From Lachnospiraceae bacterium (GTDB lineage Bacteria; Bacillota; Clostridia; Lachnospirales; Lachnospiraceae), in contig CAJTAL010000015.1 in NCBI GenBank assembly GCA_910574285.1, positions 1 through 64,000 of the forward strand: DNA of 64,000 bases, written 5' to 3'. The translations under genes were made by a program, and so were the position numbers. Below are positions 33,658 through 42,340 of this stretch, piece after piece. Position 1 is the first letter of the stretch. Every line of letters begins with the position of its first letter. The notes below the pieces were generated by a model. That model worked only from the letters and a program-made list of their open reading frames with translations, did not search any database and had not been told where the DNA came from.

Positions 33658-36069
33658 ATGAGATATGGATATTTTGACGATAAAAACCGGGAATATGTCA
33701 TCGACCGCCCAGACACGCCGTCGCCATGGGTAAATTATCTGGGATCTCCGGATTACGGAGCAATCATTTCCAATAATGCAAGCGGATATAGTTTTGCAAA
33801 ATCCGGCGCTAACGGACGAATTCTCCGTTACATATTCAATAACTTTGATCAGCCCGGACGATACCTTTACATTCGTGACAACGAATCTAAAGATTACTGG
33901 TCTGCCTCCTGGCAGCCGGTGGGCAAAGATCTGAACAGTTATAAAAGTAAATGCCGCCACGGTATGGGCTATACCTGTATGACTGCAAATTATGACGGCG
34001 TCACCTCCAGGACCCTCTACTATGTTCCTCTGGGCAAATCCTATGAGGTGTGGGGTCTTTCTATTACCAATGATTCGGCACATACCAGAAGCCTCACTTT
34101 AAGCGGATACGCCGAATTTACAAACCACAGCAATTACGAACAGGATCAGGTGAATTTGCAGTATTCTCTGTTTATTACAAAAACATTATTTAAAAAGAAT
34201 CGGATCATACAGCAGATTCACGGGAATCTGGACGCCTTGCCGGACAATGAACAAGTAGACGAAAAAAATGTAACCGAACGCTTCTTTGGTCTTGCCGGCG
34301 CCGATATTTCCTCTCATTGCGGGGAGAAAGAACATTTCCTTGGCAGATATCATAGTTACGGCAATCCCCAGGGAATTATATCCGGTGACCTCGGCAATGT
34401 GACCAGCTACAACGAAAATTCCTGCGGCGCCCTCTCCTGCCGTGTCACTCTGGCTCCGGGAGAGACAAAGACCATCGCTTTTCTACTCGGAACAGGCGGC
34501 TTTGACGAATCGTCACCCCTGTTTGATACTTATACCGACCCGGAAGAAAGGATGGAACAAGAGCTGTCTGAGCTTAAAAACTACTGGTACGAGAAATTAG
34601 ACCATCTGAAAGTCAGCACGCCCAGCCCCGAATTCAATACGATGCTTAACACCTGGAACGCTTACAACTGCTTCATGACATTTATCTGGTCTCGCGCCGC
34701 CTCCTTCATTTACTGCGGTCTCCGCAACGGATATGGTTACCGCGATACGGTACAGGATATCCAGGGAATCATCCACCTTGCGCCGGAGATGGCCGCAGAG
34801 AAGCTCCGATTCATGCTCTCCGCGCAGGTGAGTAACGGCGGAGGGCTTCCCCTCGTCAAATTCACGCATAACCCGGGACATGAAGATACGCCGGACGACG
34901 CTTCGTACAGACAGGAAACCGGACATCCCGCCTATCGTGCCGACGACGCGCTGTGGCTTTTTCCGACCGTGTACAAATATATTGCCGAAACAGGAGATAT
35001 GGAATTTTTAAATGAAGTGATTCCCTTTGCAGATAAAGACGAAGCCAGTGTTTATGAACATCTGAAACGTGCCGCCGCATTCTCATTTGCTCATCTTGGC
35101 CCCCACGGCATGCCTGCCGGACTCTATGCAGACTGGAACGACTGTCTGCGTCTGGGTGCAAACGGCGAGTCCTCTTTCGTTGCAATGCAGTTCTATTATG
35201 CAATGACCGTCTTAAAGCAATTTGCCGAATACACGAAGGACACAGAGTATATAAAGTACCTTGAAGAAAAACAAGAAGAGACCGGTAACACGATTCAAAA
35301 ATTATGCTGGGATCAGGACCGCTTCATTCGCGGGTATACAGAAGCCGGAAAGCGGATCGGCGCATCAGGCGACCCGGAAGCCAATCTGTGGCTGAATCCA
35401 CAGAGCTGGTCTGTCATCAGCGGACTTGCCTCTGTCGAACAGGCCGATACGGCACTCACGAATGTCTATGAGCGGTTAAACACTGAATATGGCGCCCTTC
35501 TGATGGACCCTCCTTACCATGCGGACGCTTTCGACGGCGCCCTGGCTGTCATCTATAATCAGGGGACAAAAGAGAATTCCGGTATCTTCTCCCAGTCTCA
35601 AGGATGGCTGGTTCTCGCGGAAGCCCTGCGCGGCCACGGAGAACGGGCCTTTAGATATTTTATGGAAAATGCACCTGCCGCCTGGAACGATCAGGCAGAA
35701 ATCCGCCGTCTGGAACCATATTGCTATGGACAGTTCACAGAAGGGCGCGCCAGTGAACACCAGGGCCGATCACATGTCCACTGGCTGACCGGAACCGCCT
35801 CAACCATGATGGTCGGATGCGTCGAGGGTATCCTGGGACTTCGTCCCGATATAGACGGCATAACCATATCTCCATCTATCCCAAAGGACTGGAATCACCT
35901 GGAGATAGAAAAAGATTTTCGTGGAAAACATCTGCATATACTGATCGAAAACCCGAAGGGGAAGGAATCCGGATATGTAAAACTGGTAATAAACGGAAAA
36001 GAACTCGATGATAATCACATCCCTGCCGGCCTTCTTAAAGCCGAAAACGAAATCCTGATGCTTCTCTAG
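33658..36069 (+). CDS. GH94 cellobiose phosphorylase-like enzyme
   Basis: A protein of 803 residues, the usual size of cellobiose phosphorylase. It starts MRYGYFDDKNREYVIDRPDTPSPWVNYLG, a well-known opening for the family. The barrel contains GYRDTVQD, the catalytic aspartate in YADWNDCLRLG, and the phosphate-binding end GRASEHQGRSHVHWLTGTASTMMVG. It is the second gene of the phosphorylase operon. Two paralogues with different lengths suggest two linkages are handled, both giving glucose-1-phosphate and saving one ATP per bond. Confidence 0.88.
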   Translation: MRYGYFDDKNREYVIDRPDTPSPWVNYLGSPDYGAIISNNASGYSFAKSGANGRILRYIFNNFDQPGRYLYIRDNESKDYWSASWQPVGKDLNSYKSKCRHGMGYTCMTANYDGVTSRTLYYVPLGKSYEVWGLSITNDSAHTRSLTLSGYAEFTNHSNYEQDQVNLQYSLFITKTLFKKNRIIQQIHGNLDALPDNEQVDEKNVTERFFGLAGADISSHCGEKEHFLGRYHSYGNPQGIISGDLGNVTSYNENSCGALSCRVTLAPGETKTIAFLLGTGGFDESSPLFDTYTDPEERMEQELSELKNYWYEKLDHLKVSTPSPEFNTMLNTWNAYNCFMTFIWSRAASFIYCGLRNGYGYRDTVQDIQGIIHLAPEMAAEKLRFMLSAQVSNGGGLPLVKFTHNPGHEDTPDDASYRQETGHPAYRADDALWLFPTVYKYIAETGDMEFLNEVIPFADKDEASVYEHLKRAAAFSFAHLGPHGMPAGLYADWNDCLRLGANGESSFVAMQFYYAMTVLKQFAEYTKDTEYIKYLEEKQEETGNTIQKLCWDQDRFIRGYTEAGKRIGASGDPEANLWLNPQSWSVISGLASVEQADTALTNVYERLNTEYGALLMDPPYHADAFDGALAVIYNQGTKENSGIFSQSQGWLVLAEALRGHGERAFRYFMENAPAAWNDQAEIRRLEPYCYGQFTEGRASEHQGRSHVHWLTGTASTMMVGCVEGILGLRPDIDGITISPSIPKDWNHLEIEKDFRGKHLHILIENPKGKESGYVKLVINGKELDDNHIPAGLLKAENEILMLL

Positions 36070-36084
36070 AATATATCAAAAAAG

Positions 36085-36118
36085 GGCTGTTACAGAATCT
36101 TTCTATTTTGCAACAGCC
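36085..36118. terminator. Bidirectional terminator between phosphorylase and AraC genes
   Basis: GGCTGTT (36085-36091) pairs with AACAGCC (36112-36118). The minus strand continues with CTTTTTTGATA and the plus strand with TCTTCTTATC. It serves both convergent genes, more strongly the regulator. Confidence 0.7.
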
Positions 36119-36141
36119 TCTTCTTATCCATCTATTATCTG

Positions 36142-36918
36142 CTATTTTTCCTTATTATCCTGTACTTCCGTCTCAATATCCCAACGAATCATATGATTCA
36201 AGTCTCGGTATTTTTTCGGCGTCATACCGACATATTCCCGAAACTGCTGGATAAAATGACTTTGTGAAGAAAAAGAAAGACGATTTGCAATATCAATCAT
36301 CGTATATTCACTGTACTGCAGAAGATTCTTAGCCATCTCGATCTTCTGCCTTCGTATATAAGCGCTGACTGAATCTCCAGTCTCTTTTTTAAACAAACGT
36401 GACAGATAACTGGCCGATACTCCAAGCTCATCTGCCAGATCCTCAACCGTAATACGTTCTTTTATATGGGAATAAATATATTCCTTACAGAGACTGATGT
36501 GTCTGGAATTCGTATCACTATGGCAGATTCTGAACATCTTCTCCGCATAATCCAGAACCATCTCATCATGAAGGCTGTGCACTCCCCCTACCGTATGTAT
36601 ATCATCCAACTTCTGAATATAGAAATCACTCATCCGGAACGCCTGTTCCAACTCCATACCTTTCTGTTTACACAGTCGGGTAATCATTGCAGTCGTAATA
36701 ACAAAATGATACTTTAGATTCGTAACCTGATTCCTGGACAATACTCCGACCCCTTCACTGCTTAAGAATCTCTCTTGCTCACAGTTCTTCCTGACCGCTT
36801 CCACATCACCATTGGTCACCGCCTGATAAAACAGAAATTCTTCTGTCGGCTGCCGATGCTCTATCTCATCAACATCATCTTCCGCCTCCAGGAGAAGCCA
36901 TTCATCCTGATATCTCAT
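36142..36918 (-). CDS. AraC-family transcriptional regulator of the beta-glucoside locus
   Basis: A 258-residue regulator. The C-terminal 100 residues carry two helix-turn-helix motifs (TVEDLADELGVSASYLSRLFKKETG and MIDIANRLSFSSQSHFIQQFREYVGMTPKKYR). The N-terminal 150 residues are helical and not an obvious cupin. It lies next to the phosphorylases and is the only regulator in the locus, so it is the natural candidate for the paired 19-bp sites in the divergent promoter region. Confidence 0.88.
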   Translation of the reverse strand: MRYQDEWLLLEAEDDVDEIEHRQPTEEFLFYQAVTNGDVEAVRKNCEQERFLSSEGVGVLSRNQVTNLKYHFVITTAMITRLCKQKGMELEQAFRMSDFYIQKLDDIHTVGGVHSLHDEMVLDYAEKMFRICHSDTNSRHISLCKEYIYSHIKERITVEDLADELGVSASYLSRLFKKETGDSVSAYIRRQKIEMAKNLLQYSEYTMIDIANRLSFSSQSHFIQQFREYVGMTPKKYRDLNHMIRWDIETEVQDNKEK

Positions 36919-37318
36919 AGTATAATCTCCCTTCGTGCCATTTCATCTTGATAATCCCAAAAGCCTCGTCCGCACATCTCTTTTTCTGTCTACAACCAGA
37001 GAATTTGTTAATTATTATACTACAGCCATGATTTTCTGTTTCATCGCCCGAATCTCCTTTCTGCATGTTCTGTCATTTTGCTTCATCTCTTATACCTCTC
37101 GTCAGAATTGTTTCTTAATTAACAGCTCTATAAGATTTTTATCCTTTTTCCATACATTACCTTTGTTTATATTATAGCATTCCTTTCTTTATCAGTAAAT
37201 GAATTTATTTTTCCCTCTCCAAATCTTATGCTCCGTTATATTTTGCAAGTATTTCTTTAATTTCAGATTTGTCATTGATCGGCAGCACCCTACTTAACTT
37301 GCGCCGGCGCATCAAAAA
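36919..37318. other. Gene-free AT-rich stretch
   Basis: About 400 bp upstream of the AraC gene and downstream of the nitroreductase terminator. An 80-codon plus-strand frame here has a hydrophobic low-complexity composition and no ribosome site, so I do not call it a gene. A palindrome GCGCCGGCGC lies at 37301-37310. The region must hold the AraC promoter, which I cannot define. Confidence 0.4.
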
Positions 37319-37344
37319 GAGAGCCCCTCAAATTTCAGGCTCTC
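37319..37344 (-). terminator. Terminator after the nitroreductase gene
   Basis: GAGAGCC (37319-37325) pairs with GGCTCTC (37338-37344); the minus strand continues with TTTTTGATG. Confidence 0.7.
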
Positions 37345-37362
37345 CAAATTTCATATTCTGAT

Positions 37363-38091
37363 TCAAGAGAGGAATTCCTTCAGATATACTTCCATAGACC
37401 GATTCATCTCATTAGAGAAATCCGATTCATACTTTCTCTTCCAGAATGCCTCCATCCATTCTTCATAACCCATATTACCTGTTCTGCCGTCAAACATTTC
37501 CCGGATTTCCTGGCTGTTCTTATCCTGGTATACATTTTCACAGACAATATCCGAAAGGCGGAATCTTTCCGGCTTCTTTCTTTCCGCCTGCTGTCTCGTC
37601 GGATGTCCGAACACCACCATACATGCCGGATATACATATTCCGGAAGTCCCAGGAGCTCTTTCATATCCTCCGCATTCTCCATCACATCTCCTATGTAAC
37701 AAGAGCCAATCCCAAGGCTATCTGCCGCCGTCACCGCATTCTGGACTGCGATCAGCGCATCCTCTACCGCCAGCAAAAGATCTCCTGCGCCGGGCATCCG
37801 CGGCGACAAACCTGCTTCCCGGTAGAATGACAGCCATTTCCGGCAATCCGCACAGAACACAAGCACCAATTTCCCTTTCGCAATAAATGCCTGATGGTCA
37901 CAGAGTTCTGCCAGCTTCTCTTTCTTATCTTGATCCGTAATGTCCAGTATCGTATAAAGCACCTGACATCCCGCAGTCGGCGCCTGCAACGCGGCATGTA
38001 AGATGATCTCCCTGTCCTCCTGTGAAACAGCTTCTTCCGTGTACACACGCACAGATTTTCTTGCATACAAAGCTTCCACAATTTTATTCAT
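37363..38091 (-). CDS. Nitroreductase family FMN oxidoreductase
   Basis: A 242-residue protein of the NfsA/FRP-like group. The start IVEALYARKSVRVY and the segments ALQAPTAG, VEDALIAVQNAVTAADSLGIGSCYIGDV and PACMVVFGHPT mark the FMN-binding fold. The family reduces quinones, flavins or nitro compounds with NAD(P)H as a cytoplasmic dimer. The physiological substrate is not known. It lies 45 bp downstream of proC and may share its transcript. Confidence 0.88.
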   Translation of the reverse strand: MNKIVEALYARKSVRVYTEEAVSQEDREIILHAALQAPTAGCQVLYTILDITDQDKKEKLAELCDHQAFIAKGKLVLVFCADCRKWLSFYREAGLSPRMPGAGDLLLAVEDALIAVQNAVTAADSLGIGSCYIGDVMENAEDMKELLGLPEYVYPACMVVFGHPTRQQAERKKPERFRLSDIVCENVYQDKNSQEIREMFDGRTGNMGYEEWMEAFWKRKYESDFSNEMNRSMEVYLKEFLS

Positions 38092-38135
38092 CCATTTTCC
38101 TCCCTAATTTACAAATAATTTCCGTCAGCAAGGTT

Positions 38136-38930
38136 CTACATCCCCTTGGATATCTCTTCACAGACTTTCATCGCCTCGAATATTGAACTTCTAAAGCCTC
38201 GCTCCTCCAGTACACGTACAGCTTCGATCGTTGTCCCTGCCGGTGAACATACCATATCCTTCAGTTCTCCCGGATGTTTCCCTGTCTCCAGTACCATCTT
38301 CGCACTCCCGAGAACCGCCTGTGCCGCAAACTGATAGGCCTGTGCTCTTGGCATCCCGCCGGAAACCGCAGCGTCTGCCATAGCTTCAATCAACATAAAT
38401 ACATATGCCGGTGAGCTTCCGCTGACAGAAACCACCGTATCCATCAAACGCTCCGGAATTATCTCCACACGGCTGAAACTCTCAAGAAGCGTACGCACAT
38501 ACGCTGTCTCTTCTTCCGTCATATATTCGTTCGGACATGCCGCCGTCATACCTTCTCCTACCATCGCCGGCGTATTCGGCATAGTCCGCACGATCTTCAC
38601 GTCCTTACCGAACTGCTCAGACAACCATGCAAGCGTCTTCCCTGGCGCAATCGTGATTACAATCTGCTCTTTCCTGATATCGTCACGGATCTCGCGGATA
38701 ACATCCGCATAGAACTGTGGTTTTACAGACAACACGATCACTTCTGCCTTCTCTACCACTTCTTTATTACTGCCCGTAACATGGATACCAAACTGCGACT
38801 TTGCCTTCTCCCTTCCCGGTGCAAATAAATCCGCTCCGATAATCTCGTCTGCCGCAACAATCTGCTTTTTGATAATTCCTCCCATGATAGCTGACGCCAT
38901 ATTCCCGGTTCCGATAAATCCTAATTTCAT
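38136..38930 (-). CDS. proC: Pyrroline-5-carboxylate reductase
   Basis: A 264-residue enzyme for the last step of proline synthesis. The N-terminal Rossmann motif GFIGTGNMASAIMGG, the segment MPNTPAMVGEG, and the C-terminal SGSSPAYVFMLIEAMADAAVSGGMPR with PAGTTIEAVRVLEERGFR are family signatures. The size matches E. coli ProC. No proA or proB is next to it. Its promoter (39038-39066) is followed by a long palindrome at the start site, so expression appears tightly controlled. Confidence 0.95.
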   Translation of the reverse strand: MKLGFIGTGNMASAIMGGIIKKQIVAADEIIGADLFAPGREKAKSQFGIHVTGSNKEVVEKAEVIVLSVKPQFYADVIREIRDDIRKEQIVITIAPGKTLAWLSEQFGKDVKIVRTMPNTPAMVGEGMTAACPNEYMTEEETAYVRTLLESFSRVEIIPERLMDTVVSVSGSSPAYVFMLIEAMADAAVSGGMPRAQAYQFAAQAVLGSAKMVLETGKHPGELKDMVCSPAGTTIEAVRVLEERGFRSSIFEAMKVCEEISKGM

Positions 38931-38991
38931 TCAGACACATCCTCCTTCTCTTATTCTTGTACATACCCCACATCTGTATGTTTGCTATAAC

Positions 38992-39028
38992 GAATTTGTA
39001 TACAATATAATAAATTGTATACAAATTC
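38992..39028. promoter_or_regulatory. 37-bp perfect palindrome with two TTGTATACAA boxes
   Basis: GAATTTGTATACAAT (38992-39006) and ATTGTATACAAATTC (39014-39028) are perfect inverted copies around a 7-bp centre. Each arm holds a self-palindromic TTGTATACAA, the type of site bound by FadR/GntR dimers, and the two boxes are 19 bp apart, about two helix turns. The element covers the first 40 transcribed bases of the proC promoter, so a bound protein should repress proC. The GntR gene begins 148 bp away. Confidence 0.75.
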
Positions 39029-39037
39029 TCTGTGTTG

Positions 39038-39066
39038 ACTATAACACAGAATTATCCTTGAGTCAA
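39038..39066 (-). promoter_or_regulatory. proC promoter
   Basis: On the minus strand TTGACT (complement of 39061-39066) and TATAGT (complement of 39038-39043) are separated by 17 bp. Confidence 0.7.
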
Positions 39067-39114
39067 CCCCAACCATTATACCATATCTTTGCAAAGCTGC
39101 CCATATTTTAAGAA

Positions 39115-39143
39115 TTGACTTCTTCATGGTTTTAGTTTATTCT
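39115..39143 (+). promoter_or_regulatory. Promoter of the GntR gene
   Basis: TTGACT (39115-39120) and TATTCT (39138-39143) are separated by 17 bp, 33 bp before the start codon. Confidence 0.65.
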
Positions 39144-39175
39144 AGATTTAAATTTAATAGACGGAGGTTTCTTCT

Positions 39176-39841
39176 ATGACCGAGAAGACTGCATCTCTTA
39201 CCGCTCAGGCTTATGAGAAGATTAAAGAAAATATATTGAATCTGACCTATCCCCCCGGCATGCCGCTCACCGAAGCCATGCTCGCCAGAGAACTTGGCAT
39301 GAGCCGCAGCCCCGTCCGCTCTGCCATCCAGATGCTTCAGACGGAAGGTTTGCTCATATCCGACTATTACAAATCCATTACAGTCCGGGAGATCACCGAT
39401 AAGGATATTAACGAACTTTACCAGATCCGCGAACTCATAGAAGGCGCCGCTTTCAATCTGATCTTCTCTTCCGGAAGAAACGAAGAGTATTCCTACCGCA
39501 TCGAAGAGAAGGTCGTTCGTATGAACGCGGCTGCTGAGGATGTCTACCAGTGGGAAATTGCTGACACCGCCATGCATATGGAGATTATAAGTATCTTTGA
39601 AAACAGCCGGATCAACAAGATCTACGAAACGAATCTAAATGAACTGATCCGTATCGGACAATATTCTGTCCGTAATGGAATGCAGATTACACAAACAAAT
39701 GGGAATCTTAAGAAGATGATCAAATATATGCGGCAGGGTAACTCTGAAAAATCCTATGCCATACTGAAAAACGATCATTTTGATACAGGTCGTCATAGTG
39801 CGCTAAAAGCTGAATGCCTGAACCATTGCTCACGGGAATAA
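39176..39841 (+). CDS. GntR-family regulator, FadR subfamily (FCD domain)
   Basis: A 221-residue regulator with an N-terminal winged helix (LTYPPGMPLTEAMLARELGMSRSPVRSAIQMLQTEGLL) and a C-terminal helical FCD-type ligand domain, in which IRELIEGAAFNLIF and the histidine in DTAMHMEI are typical. GGAGG precedes the ATG. It is divergent from proC, and the intergenic region carries a double TTGTATACAA palindrome. The ligand is unknown; a proline- or glutamate-related metabolite is conceivable because of proC. Confidence 0.9.
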   Translation: MTEKTASLTAQAYEKIKENILNLTYPPGMPLTEAMLARELGMSRSPVRSAIQMLQTEGLLISDYYKSITVREITDKDINELYQIRELIEGAAFNLIFSSGRNEEYSYRIEEKVVRMNAAAEDVYQWEIADTAMHMEIISIFENSRINKIYETNLNELIRIGQYSVRNGMQITQTNGNLKKMIKYMRQGNSEKSYAILKNDHFDTGRHSALKAECLNHCSRE

Positions 39842-39842
39842 A

Positions 39843-39875
39843 GGCACATGCATCAGCGCATATGCCTTCTCTTTT
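39843..39875 (+). terminator. Terminator after the GntR gene
   Basis: GGCACATGC (39843-39851) pairs with GCATATGCC (39858-39866), followed by TTCTCTTTTT. Confidence 0.65.
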
Positions 39876-39958
39876 TATCAGATATATTCATGAACTCCGG
39901 CATTTTGCAGTAAAACAGACCCGCAGAACATATCAAAAAGCACCTTTACTCAACAGAT

Positions 39959-41197
39959 TTATTTTACTTCGACTTCCGCAGAAACTACCGCTGTTTCTTC
40001 CGCGCGTTTCATATCCACTGTCCCGTTGCCAAGCCTGCTTTTCTCTATCTCAAGATCAGCGTCCGCGTCGTCAAACACGAAGATGTGCAATGCGGAAATC
40101 TCTTTTCCGTCTACGGCGGCTACTGTCTTTCCCACATCTTCTGGATTCGAGAAGAGTATCTCTCCGTCCTGGTTACATATGACGGTGTTCCAGAACGGAT
40201 ACACCTTTCCGGCTTCTTCTACATACTCCTCATAAGTGATACCAAGATCTTTTGTTCCGCCTGTCTTCTCCGCCGCCAATGCTTCGTATTCTTCCCTTGT
40301 GATCTCTCTGTCTTCATACGGTACGTCCACATACGTCACCACCTGATATGGAGATACGAATACTTTTTCCAGAGTATATCCTCCGCCTTCCTGGCCTACA
40401 GCGATCTCCTTTACCGATTCCGTATCCACAGAAAACGGAATATCAAAATCCCATTGGCCCTCTATCCGATATGATTCCGAGATACTCTCTGCATCCGCCA
40501 TCGTCACATCATCCCAGCCGATACTGGACAGCCGCAGGCTAAGTCCTCCGCCGCCTGATTTATAATCTTCCAGATCAAGCTTCAGCATTCCTACGAATGT
40601 ATTGTCATCAATCACTTTACCTTCCAGATTATCATTCGAGAGACTACGGGCGTCTCCTCCCGGCAGATTCCATTCTCCTCTGAGATACATCATCTCTGCC
40701 GTGGCGTCTCCTCCGTCGATATAATGTCCCGGAAGATTCTCAAGACCGCCCTGCTCTACTTCAATCTGTGCCGTCAGGAATACGGATAATCCGTCACAAT
40801 ATACCTCTGATGCGGTAAATGTGATTCCCGCGTCTGTTTTCGCAACTCCGGAAGCCGCATGCAGATTCCCCTCTTCATCCTCCTTCGCCGTCTGTTCCAG
40901 GAGCACTGCTTTCTCACTGTAATCTCCGGAAAACGGAATCTTATTCTCCACTTCTTCAAATATCCTGCCGATAAAAGGAATCTTAGCTGCTAACGCAGGG
41001 TTTGAGACGCAAAATGCAGTTCCCATTGACACCGTTATGGCTGCCGCCGCCGCATATTGTCGTCCTCTTCTTCTAAACGGCAGCTCTTCCTCATAATCCG
41101 GCAAATCATTCAGTACATTATCAAGTTTCTTCCAGACACGTTCCGGTACTTCATTATTACTGCCGATCCTATCCATCATTTCCTCAAACTGCATCAT
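39959..41197 (-). CDS. Anti-sigma factor with DUF4179-type extracellular domain
   Basis: A 412-residue protein. A cytoplasmic segment of about 45 residues is followed by one membrane helix (about 49-68, AAAAAITVSMGTAFC) and a large outside domain. The stretch IPFIGRIFEEVENKIPF after the helix is typical of DUF4179 anti-sigma proteins of Clostridia. Its start overlaps the stop of the ECF sigma gene by four bases (ATGA), so the pair is translationally coupled. It should hold the sigma factor at the membrane until an envelope signal arrives. The target genes are unknown. Confidence 0.85.
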   Translation of the reverse strand: MMQFEEMMDRIGSNNEVPERVWKKLDNVLNDLPDYEEELPFRRRGRQYAAAAAITVSMGTAFCVSNPALAAKIPFIGRIFEEVENKIPFSGDYSEKAVLLEQTAKEDEEGNLHAASGVAKTDAGITFTASEVYCDGLSVFLTAQIEVEQGGLENLPGHYIDGGDATAEMMYLRGEWNLPGGDARSLSNDNLEGKVIDDNTFVGMLKLDLEDYKSGGGGLSLRLSSIGWDDVTMADAESISESYRIEGQWDFDIPFSVDTESVKEIAVGQEGGGYTLEKVFVSPYQVVTYVDVPYEDREITREEYEALAAEKTGGTKDLGITYEEYVEEAGKVYPFWNTVICNQDGEILFSNPEDVGKTVAAVDGKEISALHIFVFDDADADLEIEKSRLGNGTVDMKRAEETAVVSAEVEVK

Positions 41198-41745
41198 AAT
41201 AACATCTCCTTTCGTTTCAAATTCATCTGATAGATGACTGCGGACGGTTTTTCACGCATATACTGCTTCTCCATCCGGTCTCTTGCCGTTGCAAGCCGTC
41301 CGCTTACGGTCTTCTCACTGATATCAAGTATCTGGGCGATCTCACGGATCTTGAATCCTTCTACATAATATAAGATTGTGACAATACGGTATTTTTCATC
41401 CAGACATTGAAGAAATTCCTTCCATTCAACCGCCGCAAAATTCTCTTCCATGCTACCCTCTTCGGGCAGCCGCACTTCCGAGATATTTCTGCTTCTCTCC
41501 CTGTAGATCTGATTACAGTGGTTAATCAGGATCCGTATCAGCCATGTCTTAAAATATTTATCCTTTTTCAATGTTCCAATCTTTTCCCAACACGTCAAAA
41601 CCGTCTCCTGGATTGCGTCTGCTGTGTCTTCGTCATTTTTCAAAATCGCTTTTGCCGCTTTATACATACTGGGAGTGTACATTTTAATTAATTGGCCAAA
41701 AGCTTCTTTATCATGTTTCTTGGCCTTTCTGACTAATATATCCAT
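41194..41745 (-). CDS. ECF-type RNA polymerase sigma factor
   Basis: A 183-residue sigma factor with region 2 (KYFKTWLIRILINHCNQIYR, preceded by DTADAIQETVLTCWEKI) and region 4 (DEKYRIVTILYYVEGFKIREIAQILDISEKTVSGRLATARDRM). GAAAGGAGCG precedes the ATG. It is the first gene of an ECF/anti-sigma pair. I do not see a clear ECF-type promoter (GGAAC/CGT boxes at 16-17 bp spacing) upstream, so autoregulation is likely from the family but not shown. Confidence 0.93.
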   Translation of the reverse strand: MDILVRKAKKHDKEAFGQLIKMYTPSMYKAAKAILKNDEDTADAIQETVLTCWEKIGTLKKDKYFKTWLIRILINHCNQIYRERSRNISEVRLPEEGSMEENFAAVEWKEFLQCLDEKYRIVTILYYVEGFKIREIAQILDISEKTVSGRLATARDRMEKQYMREKPSAVIYQMNLKRKEMLL

Positions 41746-41832
41746 GGCGCTCCTTTCTGAAAGTTCCGGACCTTTCTGTTTTCTTTTACACCTATTAGAT
41801 GAATGAACCCGTGATTTTCCTCGAAAAAAATA

Positions 41833-41872
41833 AAAATGCCGTGAACACCGCTTTTACCGGGCGCGTCCATGA
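41833..41872 (-). terminator. Terminator hairpin sharing sequence with 53500-53540
   Basis: On the minus strand GTCATGGAC pairs with GTTCACGGC around CCCGGTAAAA, followed by ATTTTTATTTTTTTC. It ends the transcript of the DUF3990 partner gene. The loop and most of the stem are the same as in the hairpin before the NhaC-family gene. Confidence 0.7.
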
Positions 41873-41896
41873 CATTTCTTCTGTTGATACTATCCT

Positions 41897-42340
41897 CTAA
41901 TCCAAAAGATATCCGGCTTCATAAGAACATTCCAGATAGCTGGGATTTTGATAATAAACATCTGTTCGAAAATCAGATATTTTGTCGCTGATAAAAGAAG
42001 AAAAAATTTTCAGTAACTCATCGATCTCTTTACCAGGCTCTGCACAATCCTCAATCATAATACTATACAACTTCCCAATGTCCATAAAACTTGGAATCGT
42101 ATATTTACATTCTGTAATCGTATCAAAATCTCCATTGGAAATCCTATATTGTTCTATCACCTCGTCGCTCACCTGTTCAAAAGAAAGACAATGATCTGCT
42201 TCCGCGTCATATAAGAGTTTTTCGATACCTTTTTTACCCAAAATTCCAGTAATCACTCCGCGTTTATTCTTCGTCTCCCGGGCAATGTACTCAATGAGCG
42301 AACAAACGTAAAAATAATCATTTTTTTCTTTCTCAGTCAT
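41897..42340 (-). CDS. Putative antitoxin partner of the DUF3990 protein (DUF3791-like)
   Basis: A 147-residue acidic helical protein starting MTEKEKNDYFYVCSLIEYIARETKNKRGVI. Its first 60 residues resemble the DUF3791 proteins that accompany DUF3990 genes in Clostridia; the rest extends this with an unknown domain. ATG 42340 is chosen because GGAGTGAGG precedes it; it overlaps the end of the upstream gene by 8 bp (ATGACTGA). A TTG 21 bases upstream is less likely. Role as antitoxin or immunity protein is inferred from gene pairing. Confidence 0.7.
   Translation of the reverse strand: MTEKEKNDYFYVCSLIEYIARETKNKRGVITGILGKKGIEKLLYDAEADHCLSFEQVSDEVIEQYRISNGDFDTITECKYTIPSFMDIGKLYSIMIEDCAEPGKEIDELLKIFSSFISDKISDFRTDVYYQNPSYLECSYEAGYLLD

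Noticed and set aside
33625-34083. Minus-strand frame over the start of the second GH94 gene
   Set aside because: Antisense to a certain gene, without motif or ribosome site.
36935-37177. An 80-codon hydrophobic frame upstream of the AraC gene
   Set aside because: No ribosome site, low-complexity Phe/Leu/Ser composition, and AT-rich promoter-type DNA.
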